The translations under genes and the position numbers were made by a program. From contig CANMLU010000003.1 in the NCBI GenBank assembly GCA_947498815.1, forward strand, positions 1 through 64,000: 64,000 bases of DNA, written 5' to 3'. Position 1 is the stretch's first letter. Each line of letters opens with the position of its first letter. The DNA is from an uncultured Aquimarina sp. Lineage in GTDB: Bacteria > Bacteroidota > Bacteroidia > Flavobacteriales > Flavobacteriaceae. Shown piece by piece: positions 54,155 through 61,813 of the stretch. Below the pieces are notes generated by a model. That model was not told the DNA's origin and made no database searches. It saw only the letters and a program-made list of their open reading frames with translations.

Positions 54155-55219
54155 ATGCTGATGGAACTTGTTAAAACGCTATTACTTTTTACTTTTTTAA
54201 GTTTATCTATTTCTTGTGAAAATGAACCTTATGATTTATTAAATATCGGAAAAATAGATGTTGATTCTGAGCTATTTGATTCTTTAAAAAAAATCTCTCT
54301 AAGTGATGATGAAAACAAAGATCCGGTTTGTGTCACTTTCGTTTATCCATTCAACGTTTATCTTTATGATGATAATTCAGAAATTATAGGTCGTAAAATA
54401 ATTGGTAATAACCTGCAGTTTATCGAGGCTCTAGGAAGTGCAGAACAAGAGGAAGGGGCAATTGGTTTAAGCTACCCAATTACGAGCATCTTAGAAGATG
54501 GAAGTACTTTTAGCATACAGAATAATGAAGAGCTTAAATCCGCCATTGAAGCCTGTATCGAATCAGAAATAATTACGTATTGTAATGGTTTATTAGAAGA
54601 GAAAAACTGTGTCTGGAAAATAGCTTCACGTACAGATAACCAAAGATACGATACCTCTTTGTTCGACTTTTACAATGATGGTACAGGTGTGTTTTACCAT
54701 AAGGGCAATGCCTACAGGACCTCATGGGTCTCTCTATTCATTGAAGGAGAATTACATATTAACATTCATCTTGAAGGTAACTCGAAAACTGCACAAGATT
54801 GGAATTTTGACTGGAAGGCGATCATACTTGATGAAAATACTATAGAAATATATAGCCAAGATCAAAAATATATGATCAAAAAAGAATGTAATGTTGAAAA
54901 TTCATGTGACTACGTTGAGTTTAAAGAATGTGCACAAGAAGGTTCTGAAAATATAACAGAATTTGTTCTTGATAATTATAAGAGTTGCATTACTTCTTTT
55001 CACGAAAATGACATAAATCCCGATCTTCTATCATTATCTTTTTATGAGACATCTCAAGATGCCAAAGAAAAAATAAATAAATTAGACTCATCTTCTTATC
55101 AAAACAACACTAATCCCCAACTAGTTTTTGTTAGCATTGAAAACACAAACACCAACGAATCTTATATTACAAGAATCGTATTATTTGTTGAAGCCTGTGA
55201 TAAGAGTGATGAGCTTTAA
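54155..55219 (+). CDS. Lipoprotein of unknown function next to the ECF system
   Basis: A 354-residue lipoprotein (MLMELVKTLLLFTFLSLSISC, Cys21; a second ATG two codons on is possible). Mature text ENEPYDLLNIGKIDVDSELFDSLKKIS is followed by VCVTFVYPFNVYLYDDNSEIIGRK, of the kind found in Bacteroidota lipoproteins that sit beside ECF sigma factors and are probably under their control. A second half (NCVWKIASRTDNQRYDTSLFDFYNDGTGVFYHK) is lipocalin-like. It carries the GCAACC-N14-AGTCTA motif and ends in a hairpin, so it is a separate unit from the sigma gene. Confidence 0.75.
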   Translation: MLMELVKTLLLFTFLSLSISCENEPYDLLNIGKIDVDSELFDSLKKISLSDDENKDPVCVTFVYPFNVYLYDDNSEIIGRKIIGNNLQFIEALGSAEQEEGAIGLSYPITSILEDGSTFSIQNNEELKSAIEACIESEIITYCNGLLEEKNCVWKIASRTDNQRYDTSLFDFYNDGTGVFYHKGNAYRTSWVSLFIEGELHINIHLEGNSKTAQDWNFDWKAIILDENTIEIYSQDQKYMIKKECNVENSCDYVEFKECAQEGSENITEFVLDNYKSCITSFHENDINPDLLSLSFYETSQDAKEKINKLDSSSYQNNTNPQLVFVSIENTNTNESYITRIVLFVEACDKSDEL

Positions 55220-55229
55220 ATTTATTTCT

Positions 55230-55265
55230 GCAATCTTCTCCGGGTAAAACCGAGAAGATTGCTTT
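55230..55265 (+). terminator. Hairpin after the lipoprotein gene
   Basis: An 11-bp perfect stem GCAATCTTCTC (55230-55240) / GAGAAGATTGC (55252-55262), followed by TTTCAT. Stem is strong, T-tract weak; likely a terminator. Confidence 0.7.
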
Positions 55266-55300
55266 CATATTCACTTATAAAAAAAATGTCTTTTTTTTAC

Positions 55301-55326
55301 GCAACCATTTAAAACTACTCAGTCTA
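55301..55326 (+). promoter_or_regulatory. Candidate autoregulatory ECF-sigma promoter (GCAACC-N14-AGTCTA)
   Basis: GCAACC at 55301-55306, a 14-base spacer, and AGTCTA at 55321-55326, identical in both hexamers and spacing to the lipoprotein's motif. It lies about 107 bases ahead of the sigma gene's TTG start. An ECF factor controlling its own gene is common. Confidence 0.6.
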
Positions 55327-55432
55327 AAAATTAACTAGTGGTAATTTTGCGTTATTTTTAAATGTTGGATAGCCAACAAGATACCATATTATTTGACACA
55401 CAAATAACATTCTTTATTAAGCTTAAAACCAA

Positions 55433-55987
55433 TTGGACACCAAAAAATTAATCAAAAAGTGCCAAAAAAATAATCGCAAAGCGCAGAGTGAATTATTTCA
55501 TCTATACAGGGATACACTTTTTGCTTTGAGTCTGAAGTATTGCAAAAATTATAGTGAGGCCGAAGACAATTTACAGGATTCCTTTATTACTATTTTCAAA
55601 AAAATCAATCAATATAATTTCAAAGGATCCTTTGAGGGTTGGATGAAAAGAATAACTATAAATAAGGCCATCGATAAATATAAGAAAACACCTCTTTTGG
55701 ATTTACGTTTAAATGAAGAGAAAATAGCTGATGTAAAAATTGAAACAGAAACATTTAATTTTTCTTTAGATGAACTCTTAGCATATATACAAGAACTTCC
55801 TGATAGATATAGACTTGTATTTAACTTATATGAATTAGACGAATATTCCCATAAAGAGATTGCTAGAATGCTAAAGATTTCCGAAGGCACCTCAAAATCC
55901 AATTTACATAGAGCTAAGGTCATCTTGAAAGGAAAAATTACATCAAGAAATAAGAACTTAAAAAAAATAATGATAAATAATGGCTGA
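55433..55987 (+). CDS. ECF-family RNA polymerase sigma factor
   Basis: A 184-residue ECF sigma factor starting at TTG 55433. Sigma region 2 is at about 17-85 (AQSELFHLYRDTLFALSLKYCKNYSEAEDNLQDSFITIFKKINQYNFKGSFEGWMKRITINKAIDKYKK) and region 4 at about 120-175 (LPDRYRLVFNLYELDEYSHKEIARMLKISEGTSKSNLHRAKVILK). No anti-sigma fold is fused. The stop overlaps the next ATG by 8 bases, so the sigma factor and the barrel-bearing protein are translationally coupled, which is typical of a sigma/anti-sigma pair. A candidate self-controlled promoter lies upstream. Confidence 0.93.
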   Translation: MDTKKLIKKCQKNNRKAQSELFHLYRDTLFALSLKYCKNYSEAEDNLQDSFITIFKKINQYNFKGSFEGWMKRITINKAIDKYKKTPLLDLRLNEEKIADVKIETETFNFSLDELLAYIQELPDRYRLVFNLYELDEYSHKEIARMLKISEGTSKSNLHRAKVILKGKITSRNKNLKKIMINNG

Positions 55988-57371
55988 CCCAAAGGACATA
56001 GGAAAAGCTTTTAAAGAAAAACTAAACGATTTTAATCAATCCCCCAGTAAGCTTATATGGGACGATATTGAGCCACGGTTGCCAAAAAAAGAAAGGCGAC
56101 CAGTTCTTTATTGGATAAAAAGAGCAAGTATATCTGCCCTCTTATTATCGCTTATTTTGTTTACACATGAGGCACTGCAAGATTATCATACCACCATTGA
56201 TGAAAACCCCCTATCAATAGATGAATGCAACGAAGCAGATGAACATTCAAATAGAAAATATGTATTAAATAATGTCGGTACTTCAACCAAAGAAAAGAAA
56301 CTTATCTCGCCCGATTCAAAATTGAGTCCTAATTCTACTTTTTTGGACTCTATAAAAAACGAACAGCGTTTATCAAATAATGAGAATAACAATACACAAT
56401 CACCCGAAAATGTATCTCTTTGGAAAACAAACGGCAAAACCAATAGTCAAGTACTATCCAGAAAAGACACCTCTTCTTTAACAACACAAGCAACAAATCC
56501 CGTTTCTCATACATCAAAAAATAGCACAAGTCCAACTAATGATCAGTTAGATATGGATAACTCAAACTCCAAAATAGTAAACACAAAAAATGCTTTAACA
56601 ATTGCTACACAGCGCGATGAGGATTCATTAAACATTCAATCAGATTATGAAAAAAGCGCAGGGTTCATAAATGCCAAACCTAAAGATACATTGTTGTATA
56701 TGAATCCCCTTCAAGAAAAACCTTTTCAAACATTTAGTATCTCATTACATGCGGCACCTACCTATACGTTTGCCCTCAAGGGGTCTTTAATAAATGACGG
56801 TTTATCGGACAATACAAACAATGGCAGACTAAGTCTTAGTTATGGGGTGCTTTTTAAGGCAAATCTTAATAAAAGAATAGTTTTAAGGTTTGGTTATAAT
56901 AAGATCAAATTAAACCGTGTTACAAAAAATATTTTGGTTGAAGACCTACCGAGCACACTTTATAATGAACTATTATTAAGTTCTCCTGATTCACAAATAG
57001 AAGGCTCTGAAAGAATAGATCTTGAACAAAATTTGGTTTACAACGAAGCCTCAATCGGTATACAATATAGAATTACAGATCATAAAATTACCACATCACT
57101 ATTTGGCGGAATAAGTCTACTGAATAATATTAAAAATGATATTTCTATAAATACTTCTTCAAACAACTTTACTGTAAATGGGTATGATGACCTACGTAAA
57201 ATAACTTTTGGAATCAATTTGGGGTTAAATTTCAATTATAAAATATCAAAAAAAATATTTCTAAATACCGAACCTTTACTAAATTATCAATTTCAAGATG
57301 CTAGTAAAAATTCCAAAAGCTACCAAAATTTATTCTTTATGATCCAAACAGGGTTTTCTTATAGATTTTAA
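55980..57371 (+). CDS. Putative dual-membrane anti-sigma factor: cytoplasmic head, TM, linker and OM beta-barrel
   Basis: A 463-residue protein. Residues 1-40 are a cytoplasmic head (MADPKDIGKAFKEKLNDFNQ, WDDIEPRLPKKERRP), about 42-62 one transmembrane helix (YWIKRASISALLLSLILFTHE), about 65-250 a low-complexity Ser/Asn/Thr/Lys-rich linker, and about 251-463 an eight-strand-type OM beta-barrel ending in Phe (FFMIQTGFSYRF). A single chain that could span inner membrane, periplasm and outer membrane fits the dual-membrane-spanning anti-sigma (Dma) architecture described in Bacteroides. The 8-base overlap with the sigma gene supports this. No signal peptide, as expected for an N-in protein. Confidence 0.75.
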   Translation: MADPKDIGKAFKEKLNDFNQSPSKLIWDDIEPRLPKKERRPVLYWIKRASISALLLSLILFTHEALQDYHTTIDENPLSIDECNEADEHSNRKYVLNNVGTSTKEKKLISPDSKLSPNSTFLDSIKNEQRLSNNENNNTQSPENVSLWKTNGKTNSQVLSRKDTSSLTTQATNPVSHTSKNSTSPTNDQLDMDNSNSKIVNTKNALTIATQRDEDSLNIQSDYEKSAGFINAKPKDTLLYMNPLQEKPFQTFSISLHAAPTYTFALKGSLINDGLSDNTNNGRLSLSYGVLFKANLNKRIVLRFGYNKIKLNRVTKNILVEDLPSTLYNELLLSSPDSQIEGSERIDLEQNLVYNEASIGIQYRITDHKITTSLFGGISLLNNIKNDISINTSSNNFTVNGYDDLRKITFGINLGLNFNYKISKKIFLNTEPLLNYQFQDASKNSKSYQNLFFMIQTGFSYRF

Positions 57372-57687
57372 TCAATCATCTTTTAAAAGGCAAATATCTT
57401 AAACCAAAAAAGACCTACTATTTAAACTATACGAAATCATCTGTTATAGATTTTTTATACTAAGGAGCTCTTTTAAACCAAAATTTTGAAAAAAAATATG
57501 CTAAACAAAATCAACTTCCAAAAAATCGCTCAAACCAGTGTTAGTAATACAATACAGATACGACTAAGAAGATATAAATCATGAATTAAATAAAAAAAGT
57601 AACATTTTTGTAACATTTTTATAACACTTTACGTATAAAAAGATAAAAGCCCTAAATATTCACAAAATTAAATTTCAAGGATAACAG
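57372..57687. other. Intergenic region upstream of rpoD
   Basis: 316 very AT-rich bases. No ORF, hairpin with T-run or clear TAnnTTTG element that I can defend; repeats of TAACATTTTT-like text (about 57600-57630) lie in the zone where the rpoD promoter should be. Confidence 0.5.
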
Positions 57688-58551
57688 ATGAGACAACTTA
57701 AAATTACGAAGCAGGTAACGAATCGTGAAACTGCATCGCTGGATAAATATTTGCAAGAAATAGGTAAAGTAGATCTTATTACTGCAGATGAAGAAGTAGA
57801 ATTGGCTCAACGTATAAAAGCTGGTGATGAGAGAGCCCTTGAAAAATTAACAAAAGCGAATCTAAGATTCGTTGTATCCGTTGCAAAACAATATCAAAAC
57901 CAAGGACTTACACTTCCAGATTTAATTAATGAAGGTAACCTTGGGTTAATAAAAGCAGCAAAACGTTTTGATGAGACACGTGGTTTTAAATTCATTTCGT
58001 ACGCTGTATGGTGGATTCGTCAATCGATTTTACAAGCTTTGGCAGAACAATCTCGTATTGTACGTTTGCCATTAAATAAAATTGGTTCGATTAACAAGAT
58101 CAATAAAACCTATGCATTTTTAGAGCAATCCCATGAGCGTCCGCCTAGTGCAGAAGAAATTGCGAAAGAATTAGACATGACAATTAATGACGTTAAGGAG
58201 TCTATGAAAAACTCTGGTCGTCACGTAAGTATGGATGCTCCCCTTGTTGAAGGAGAAGATTCAAATCTATATGATGTATTAAATTCTGGAGAATCTCCAA
58301 ATCCTGATAGATCTTTGTTGCATGAGTCTCTTCGTACTGAAATTGAAAGAGCTCTTGAAACACTTACTCCAAGAGAAGCAGATGTAATTCGACTGTATTT
58401 TGGACTAGGAGATCAGCATCCTATGACTTTGGAAGAAATAGGTGAAACGTTTGATTTGACTCGTGAACGTGTGCGTCAAATAAAAGAAAAAGCAATTCGT
58501 AGATTAAAACATACATCTAGAAGTAAAATTTTAAAGACTTATTTAGGATAA
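57688..58551 (+). CDS. rpoD: RNA polymerase primary sigma factor (RpoD/SigA)
   Basis: A 287-residue primary sigma factor, the short form typical of Bacteroidota (no long non-conserved region 1). Region 1.2 ([36 protein letters not shown]), region 2 ([60 protein letters not shown]), region 3, and region 4.2 ([27 protein letters not shown]) are all complete. It reads the TTG/TAnnTTTG promoters found elsewhere here. Two terminators follow. Confidence 0.97.
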   Translation: MRQLKITKQVTNRETASLDKYLQEIGKVDLITADEEVELAQRIKAGDERALEKLTKANLRFVVSVAKQYQNQGLTLPDLINEGNLGLIKAAKRFDETRGFKFISYAVWWIRQSILQALAEQSRIVRLPLNKIGSINKINKTYAFLEQSHERPPSAEEIAKELDMTINDVKESMKNSGRHVSMDAPLVEGEDSNLYDVLNSGESPNPDRSLLHESLRTEIERALETLTPREADVIRLYFGLGDQHPMTLEEIGETFDLTRERVRQIKEKAIRRLKHTSRSKILKTYLG

Positions 58552-58571
58552 ATTCCTAAATTGCGGTTACA

Positions 58572-58602
58572 AACAGTTTTATAACATAACTGTTCGTTTT
58601 TT
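58572..58602 (+). terminator. First terminator after rpoD
   Basis: Stem AACAGTT (58572-58578) / AACTGTT (58588-58594), followed by CGTTTTTT, 20 bases past the rpoD stop. Confidence 0.7.
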
Positions 58603-58614
58603 GATTGATGAATG

Positions 58615-58643
58615 ACCTCCGGCTGATTACCGGAGGTTTTTTC
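58615..58643 (+). terminator. Second terminator after rpoD
   Basis: A perfect 8-bp stem ACCTCCGG (58615-58622) / CCGGAGGT (58630-58637), followed by TTTTTTC. A tandem backup to the hairpin 20 bases before. Confidence 0.9.
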
Positions 58644-58795
58644 TTGCCGTAATTTTCAGATGTTTTACGCAAATCCGTATATTTCGCAACAAAATAGTCT
58701 TAAATGTCATGCTCATTGACAAAAACACAATAGACTTATAAAATTATCCGTAAAATTTGTATATTTAAGTAATTCCTTCTTCCTAACCTTTACTT

Positions 58796-59203
58796 ATGAG
58801 ACATATAATAAGCTATGTTAGCACTGTAAATCCTGGCTTATCGAATATCGATATTAATGAACTTATGGAATATGTTAAGGTTCATAATAACGCTACAGGT
58901 CTTACGGGTATATTAATTTATTCTGAAGGGAATTTTTTTCAGGTTCTTGAAGGCGAAATGGATATTGTTAAAATGATGTTTGAAAGAATCAAGAAAGATT
59001 CAAGGCATTATAACGTAATCAAAATGCTGGATAAAGAGATTGATAATTATTCTTTCTCGGAATACCATTCATCTTTTACAGTTATTTCTGGCGATTATAG
59101 TCATGAGGAATTTCAAAAATTCTTAGAAAAAGAAAAAATACATAATCCCGAACATTTCAAGAGTATATCATATTTAGCCCAAAAATTTATGAAGCTCTCA
59201 TAG
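58796..59203 (+). CDS. Stand-alone BLUF-domain blue-light receptor
   Basis: A 135-residue protein made of one BLUF domain plus a short C-terminal helix. Conserved residues: Tyr7 (SYVS), Asn31/Asn32 (VHNNATGLTGILIY) and Gln49 (GNFFQVLEG), which form the flavin hydrogen-bond network; DSRHYNVIKML follows as in the family. The usual C-terminal Trp/Met stretch (F-x-x-W-x-M) reads FSEYHSSF here, so that part is altered. BLUF proteins bind FAD and signal light by a protein partner; none is fused, and the partner is unknown. Confidence 0.9.
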   Translation: MRHIISYVSTVNPGLSNIDINELMEYVKVHNNATGLTGILIYSEGNFFQVLEGEMDIVKMMFERIKKDSRHYNVIKMLDKEIDNYSFSEYHSSFTVISGDYSHEEFQKFLEKEKIHNPEHFKSISYLAQKFMKLS

Positions 59204-59281
59204 CATAATTGTGTAAAACAATTTGTGTTATTTTAAAGATTTAAATTTTGTTCTTTTTATTTTTCCGATGTATTCACTACA

Positions 59282-59662
59282 CTATTCTCTCTTTGAAAAA
59301 GCACCAGAACCAACTTCTGACATTTCTGAATTAGAAATTTTTGAGAAATAAAAACCACTTGTTTCTGAGTATATAGTAATATGCCAAGTATCATTAGTAG
59401 ATTCAAGAATTCTAAAGTTTTCTGGGTTTTTAAGAATTTCCCCATAATAGTCAATAACTATTGTATCAAACTTTAATAACAATCTATTATTTGATATTGT
59501 AAACGTACGATGTAGAGATTCTGCTTCTATATTATCCCAAGTTCCTATTAACCAATCTGGAGGGGTTAATCGAATTGAATCATCATCTGATGAACAAGAG
59601 TTATTGAGAAACACAATAGCAATAAAGAAGAAAAAGCGACATAATTTAAGCATAAGTATCAC
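59282..59662 (-). CDS. Small lipoprotein, lipocalin-like pattern
   Basis: About 126 residues (123 from the second ATG at 59653). Signal peptide with lipobox NNSC followed by SSDDDS. The mature part starts LTPPDWLIGTWDNIEAESLHRTFTISNNRLLLKF, the opening strand pattern of lipocalin-like lipoproteins (DUF4488/5640-like WxGxW), and continues with WHITIYSETSGFYFSKIS. Ligand and function unknown. A single gene in an AT-rich region between rpoD/BLUF and rpe. Confidence 0.65.
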   Translation of the reverse strand: MILMLKLCRFFFFIAIVFLNNSCSSDDDSIRLTPPDWLIGTWDNIEAESLHRTFTISNNRLLLKFDTIVIDYYGEILKNPENFRILESTNDTWHITIYSETSGFYFSKISNSEMSEVGSGAFSKRE

Positions 59663-59874
59663 ATAGATATTTTATGATCTGAGATAGGTATTTCTAAAAA
59701 AATATTCAGAGAATATATCAATTAAAACAAATATATCGATCAGATAATAATTATTAATTATTTCAACAAAAGTAAAAAATAAATCCCCTATTTAATCAAG
59801 CCTTGATTGATATCTTATATACCATCATTATATATCATTCGCACTCAAAAAACCAATTTAATTTATGACACATT

Positions 59875-59906
59875 TTGTAATTGAATTGTTATAAATAGTA
59901 TTTTTG
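59875..59906 (+). promoter_or_regulatory. Promoter of rpe (TTG-N21-TATTTTTG)
   Basis: TTG at 59875-59877 and TATTTTTG at 59899-59906 with a 21-base spacer, 19 bases before the rpe start codon. Matches the Bacteroidota consensus. Confidence 0.6.
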
Positions 59907-59925
59907 TACGAAATAACACAACTTT

Positions 59926-60588
59926 ATGGCTTTAAAACGTATTGCCCCTTCAGTATTAGCAGCAGATTTCGCCAATTTACAACGTGATGTAGAAATGATT
60001 AACAACAGTGAAGCCGATTGGTTTCATATTGATATTATGGATGGTGTATTCGTTCCCAATATTTCGTTTGGAATGCCTGTTTTAAGAGATATTGCTAAAC
60101 ATGCCACCAAAACAATAGATGTACATTTAATGATTGTCGATCCAGATCGCTATATAAAAACTTTTGCAGATTTGGGAAGCAATATACTTACCGTGCACTA
60201 TGAAGCTTGCACCCACTTGCACAGAACATTACAAGCCATAAAATCGGAAGGGATGAAAGCCGGAGTTGCTATTAACCCGCATACTAATGTTGATCTTCTT
60301 GAAGATACTATTAATGATATTGATCTTGTATGTATTATGAGTGTGAACCCAGGATTTGGTGGACAATCGTTTATTGAAAATACCTATAAAAAAGTTCAGA
60401 AACTTAAAGAAATTATTGACCGAAACGGAGCCGATACTTTAATCGAAATTGATGGTGGCGTAACCAGTAAAAATGCCAAAAAATTAGTGGATGCAGGAGC
60501 AGACGTATTGGTCGCCGGAAGTTTTGTTTTTAAAAGCGAAAATCCTACTAATACTATCAAAGAGCTAAAAGATATCATTAAAATCTAA
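59926..60588 (+). CDS. rpe: Ribulose-phosphate 3-epimerase
   Basis: A 220-residue TIM-barrel enzyme of the usual length, interconverting ribulose 5-phosphate and xylulose 5-phosphate in the pentose phosphate pathway. Signature: IAPSVLAADFANL, WFHIDIMDGVFVPNISFG (metal and catalytic Asp), VHLMIVDPDRYI, VHYEAC, IMSVNPGFGGQSFIENTYKKV, IEIDGGVTSKNAKKLVDAGADVLVAGSFVF. The AraC-type regulator gene starts 10 bases after its stop. Confidence 0.97.
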   Translation: MALKRIAPSVLAADFANLQRDVEMINNSEADWFHIDIMDGVFVPNISFGMPVLRDIAKHATKTIDVHLMIVDPDRYIKTFADLGSNILTVHYEACTHLHRTLQAIKSEGMKAGVAINPHTNVDLLEDTINDIDLVCIMSVNPGFGGQSFIENTYKKVQKLKEIIDRNGADTLIEIDGGVTSKNAKKLVDAGADVLVAGSFVFKSENPTNTIKELKDIIKI

Positions 60589-60598
60589 GATATACGAA

Positions 60599-61729
60599 AT
60601 GCAAGAGCATCTAACACCATCTTTTGATACCTGGACATCATTCTTTTTGTTAGTAAGCTCTCTCGGATTCTTTTTAAGTATTATTTTAAGTCTTAGTAAA
60701 AACAGTAGGGCCGCTAATCTTCCTATTATACTTATTATCCTGGGGTTTTCTTTTATATTGATCCAATATGTATTTTTTTGGACTAAATATGAATCTATAT
60801 ACCCTTATGCCTATTTTTTTGATTCAAGTTGGTATTTGGCTTTTGGTCCTCTATTGTATAGCTATATCACTCGATTTTATCACAAAACTTTTAAAGTAAA
60901 ATGGTATCATTTTGCTCCAGCAATTATATCCTTGATTATAAATGGATACTATTTAATTATCTCATCGGGTTTTCAAAATCTTAGTGAATATAAAGACGAT
61001 GTTTTGTTTTATATGTTCAGATCTCTAACCTCACCATGGTTAGCGGCATTATCACTCATTATTTATTTGGTGACTATAAAGGATTTCATTGCTTTTCATA
61101 AAGAAAATTCTCTTTCACAATATGAGGCCATTAGAAAAAAGTGGTCTAATCTTGTGATCAATCTATTTTTACTCTTTACCCTTTCTTATATTAGTTATTA
61201 TGTGTTAGTGAAGTTCTCATTTTTTAACGCACATTGGGATTATGCAATTTCTTTCTCCATGTCTTTTTCGATATATGCAATAGGATATATGGTATATAAA
61301 GAACCTTCAATTTTTAATGGAGAGTTGCTATCTAATTTATTCTTGAAAGAAAACAACAATCAAGAATTAACAGAAGTTACCAAAGATGAATTTTATACCG
61401 AATTACTTTCTTATATAAAAACCAACAAACCTTATCTTGACAATGATCTAAGGCTGGTGCAACTTGCAGATAAAACAGGGTTCTCTTCTCATATTCTGTC
61501 AAAACTTATTAATGAAAAGGCCAAAAAGAACTTTAATCAGTTTATTAATGAATACCGGTTGGACGAAGCAAAAAAATTACTGATTGAAAATAGCGACACA
61601 AGTATCAAAACTATTTATTTTGATGTTGGGTTTAATAATAAAGCTACATTCAACAATGCATTCAAAAATAAATTCAAATGTACGCCATCGGAATATAAAA
61701 GAATGCACCTACAAATCCAGGATAAATAA
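60599..61729 (+). CDS. Membrane-bound AraC-family transcriptional regulator
   Basis: A 376-residue protein. Residues about 15-240 contain seven hydrophobic helices, and about 268-370 an AraC-type HTH_18 DNA-binding domain (LRLVQLADKTGFSSHILSKLINEKAKKNFNQFINEYRLDEAKKLL; SIKTIYFDVGFNNKATFNNAFKNKFKCTPSEYKR). Such 7TM-AraC proteins are frequent in Bacteroidota and should sense something in the membrane and act on DNA directly; the signal and targets are unknown. It is 10 bases downstream of rpe, so co-transcription is likely but a functional link is not shown. Confidence 0.88.
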   Translation: MQEHLTPSFDTWTSFFLLVSSLGFFLSIILSLSKNSRAANLPIILIILGFSFILIQYVFFWTKYESIYPYAYFFDSSWYLAFGPLLYSYITRFYHKTFKVKWYHFAPAIISLIINGYYLIISSGFQNLSEYKDDVLFYMFRSLTSPWLAALSLIIYLVTIKDFIAFHKENSLSQYEAIRKKWSNLVINLFLLFTLSYISYYVLVKFSFFNAHWDYAISFSMSFSIYAIGYMVYKEPSIFNGELLSNLFLKENNNQELTEVTKDEFYTELLSYIKTNKPYLDNDLRLVQLADKTGFSSHILSKLINEKAKKNFNQFINEYRLDEAKKLLIENSDTSIKTIYFDVGFNNKATFNNAFKNKFKCTPSEYKRMHLQIQDK

Positions 61730-61813
61730 AAAAAGTAAAGAATTATAATTCTAAACCTATTCCTGCCTTGTTTTATAGAATTTTAAGACTATAAATCTTA
61801 AAATCCTAGGCTT

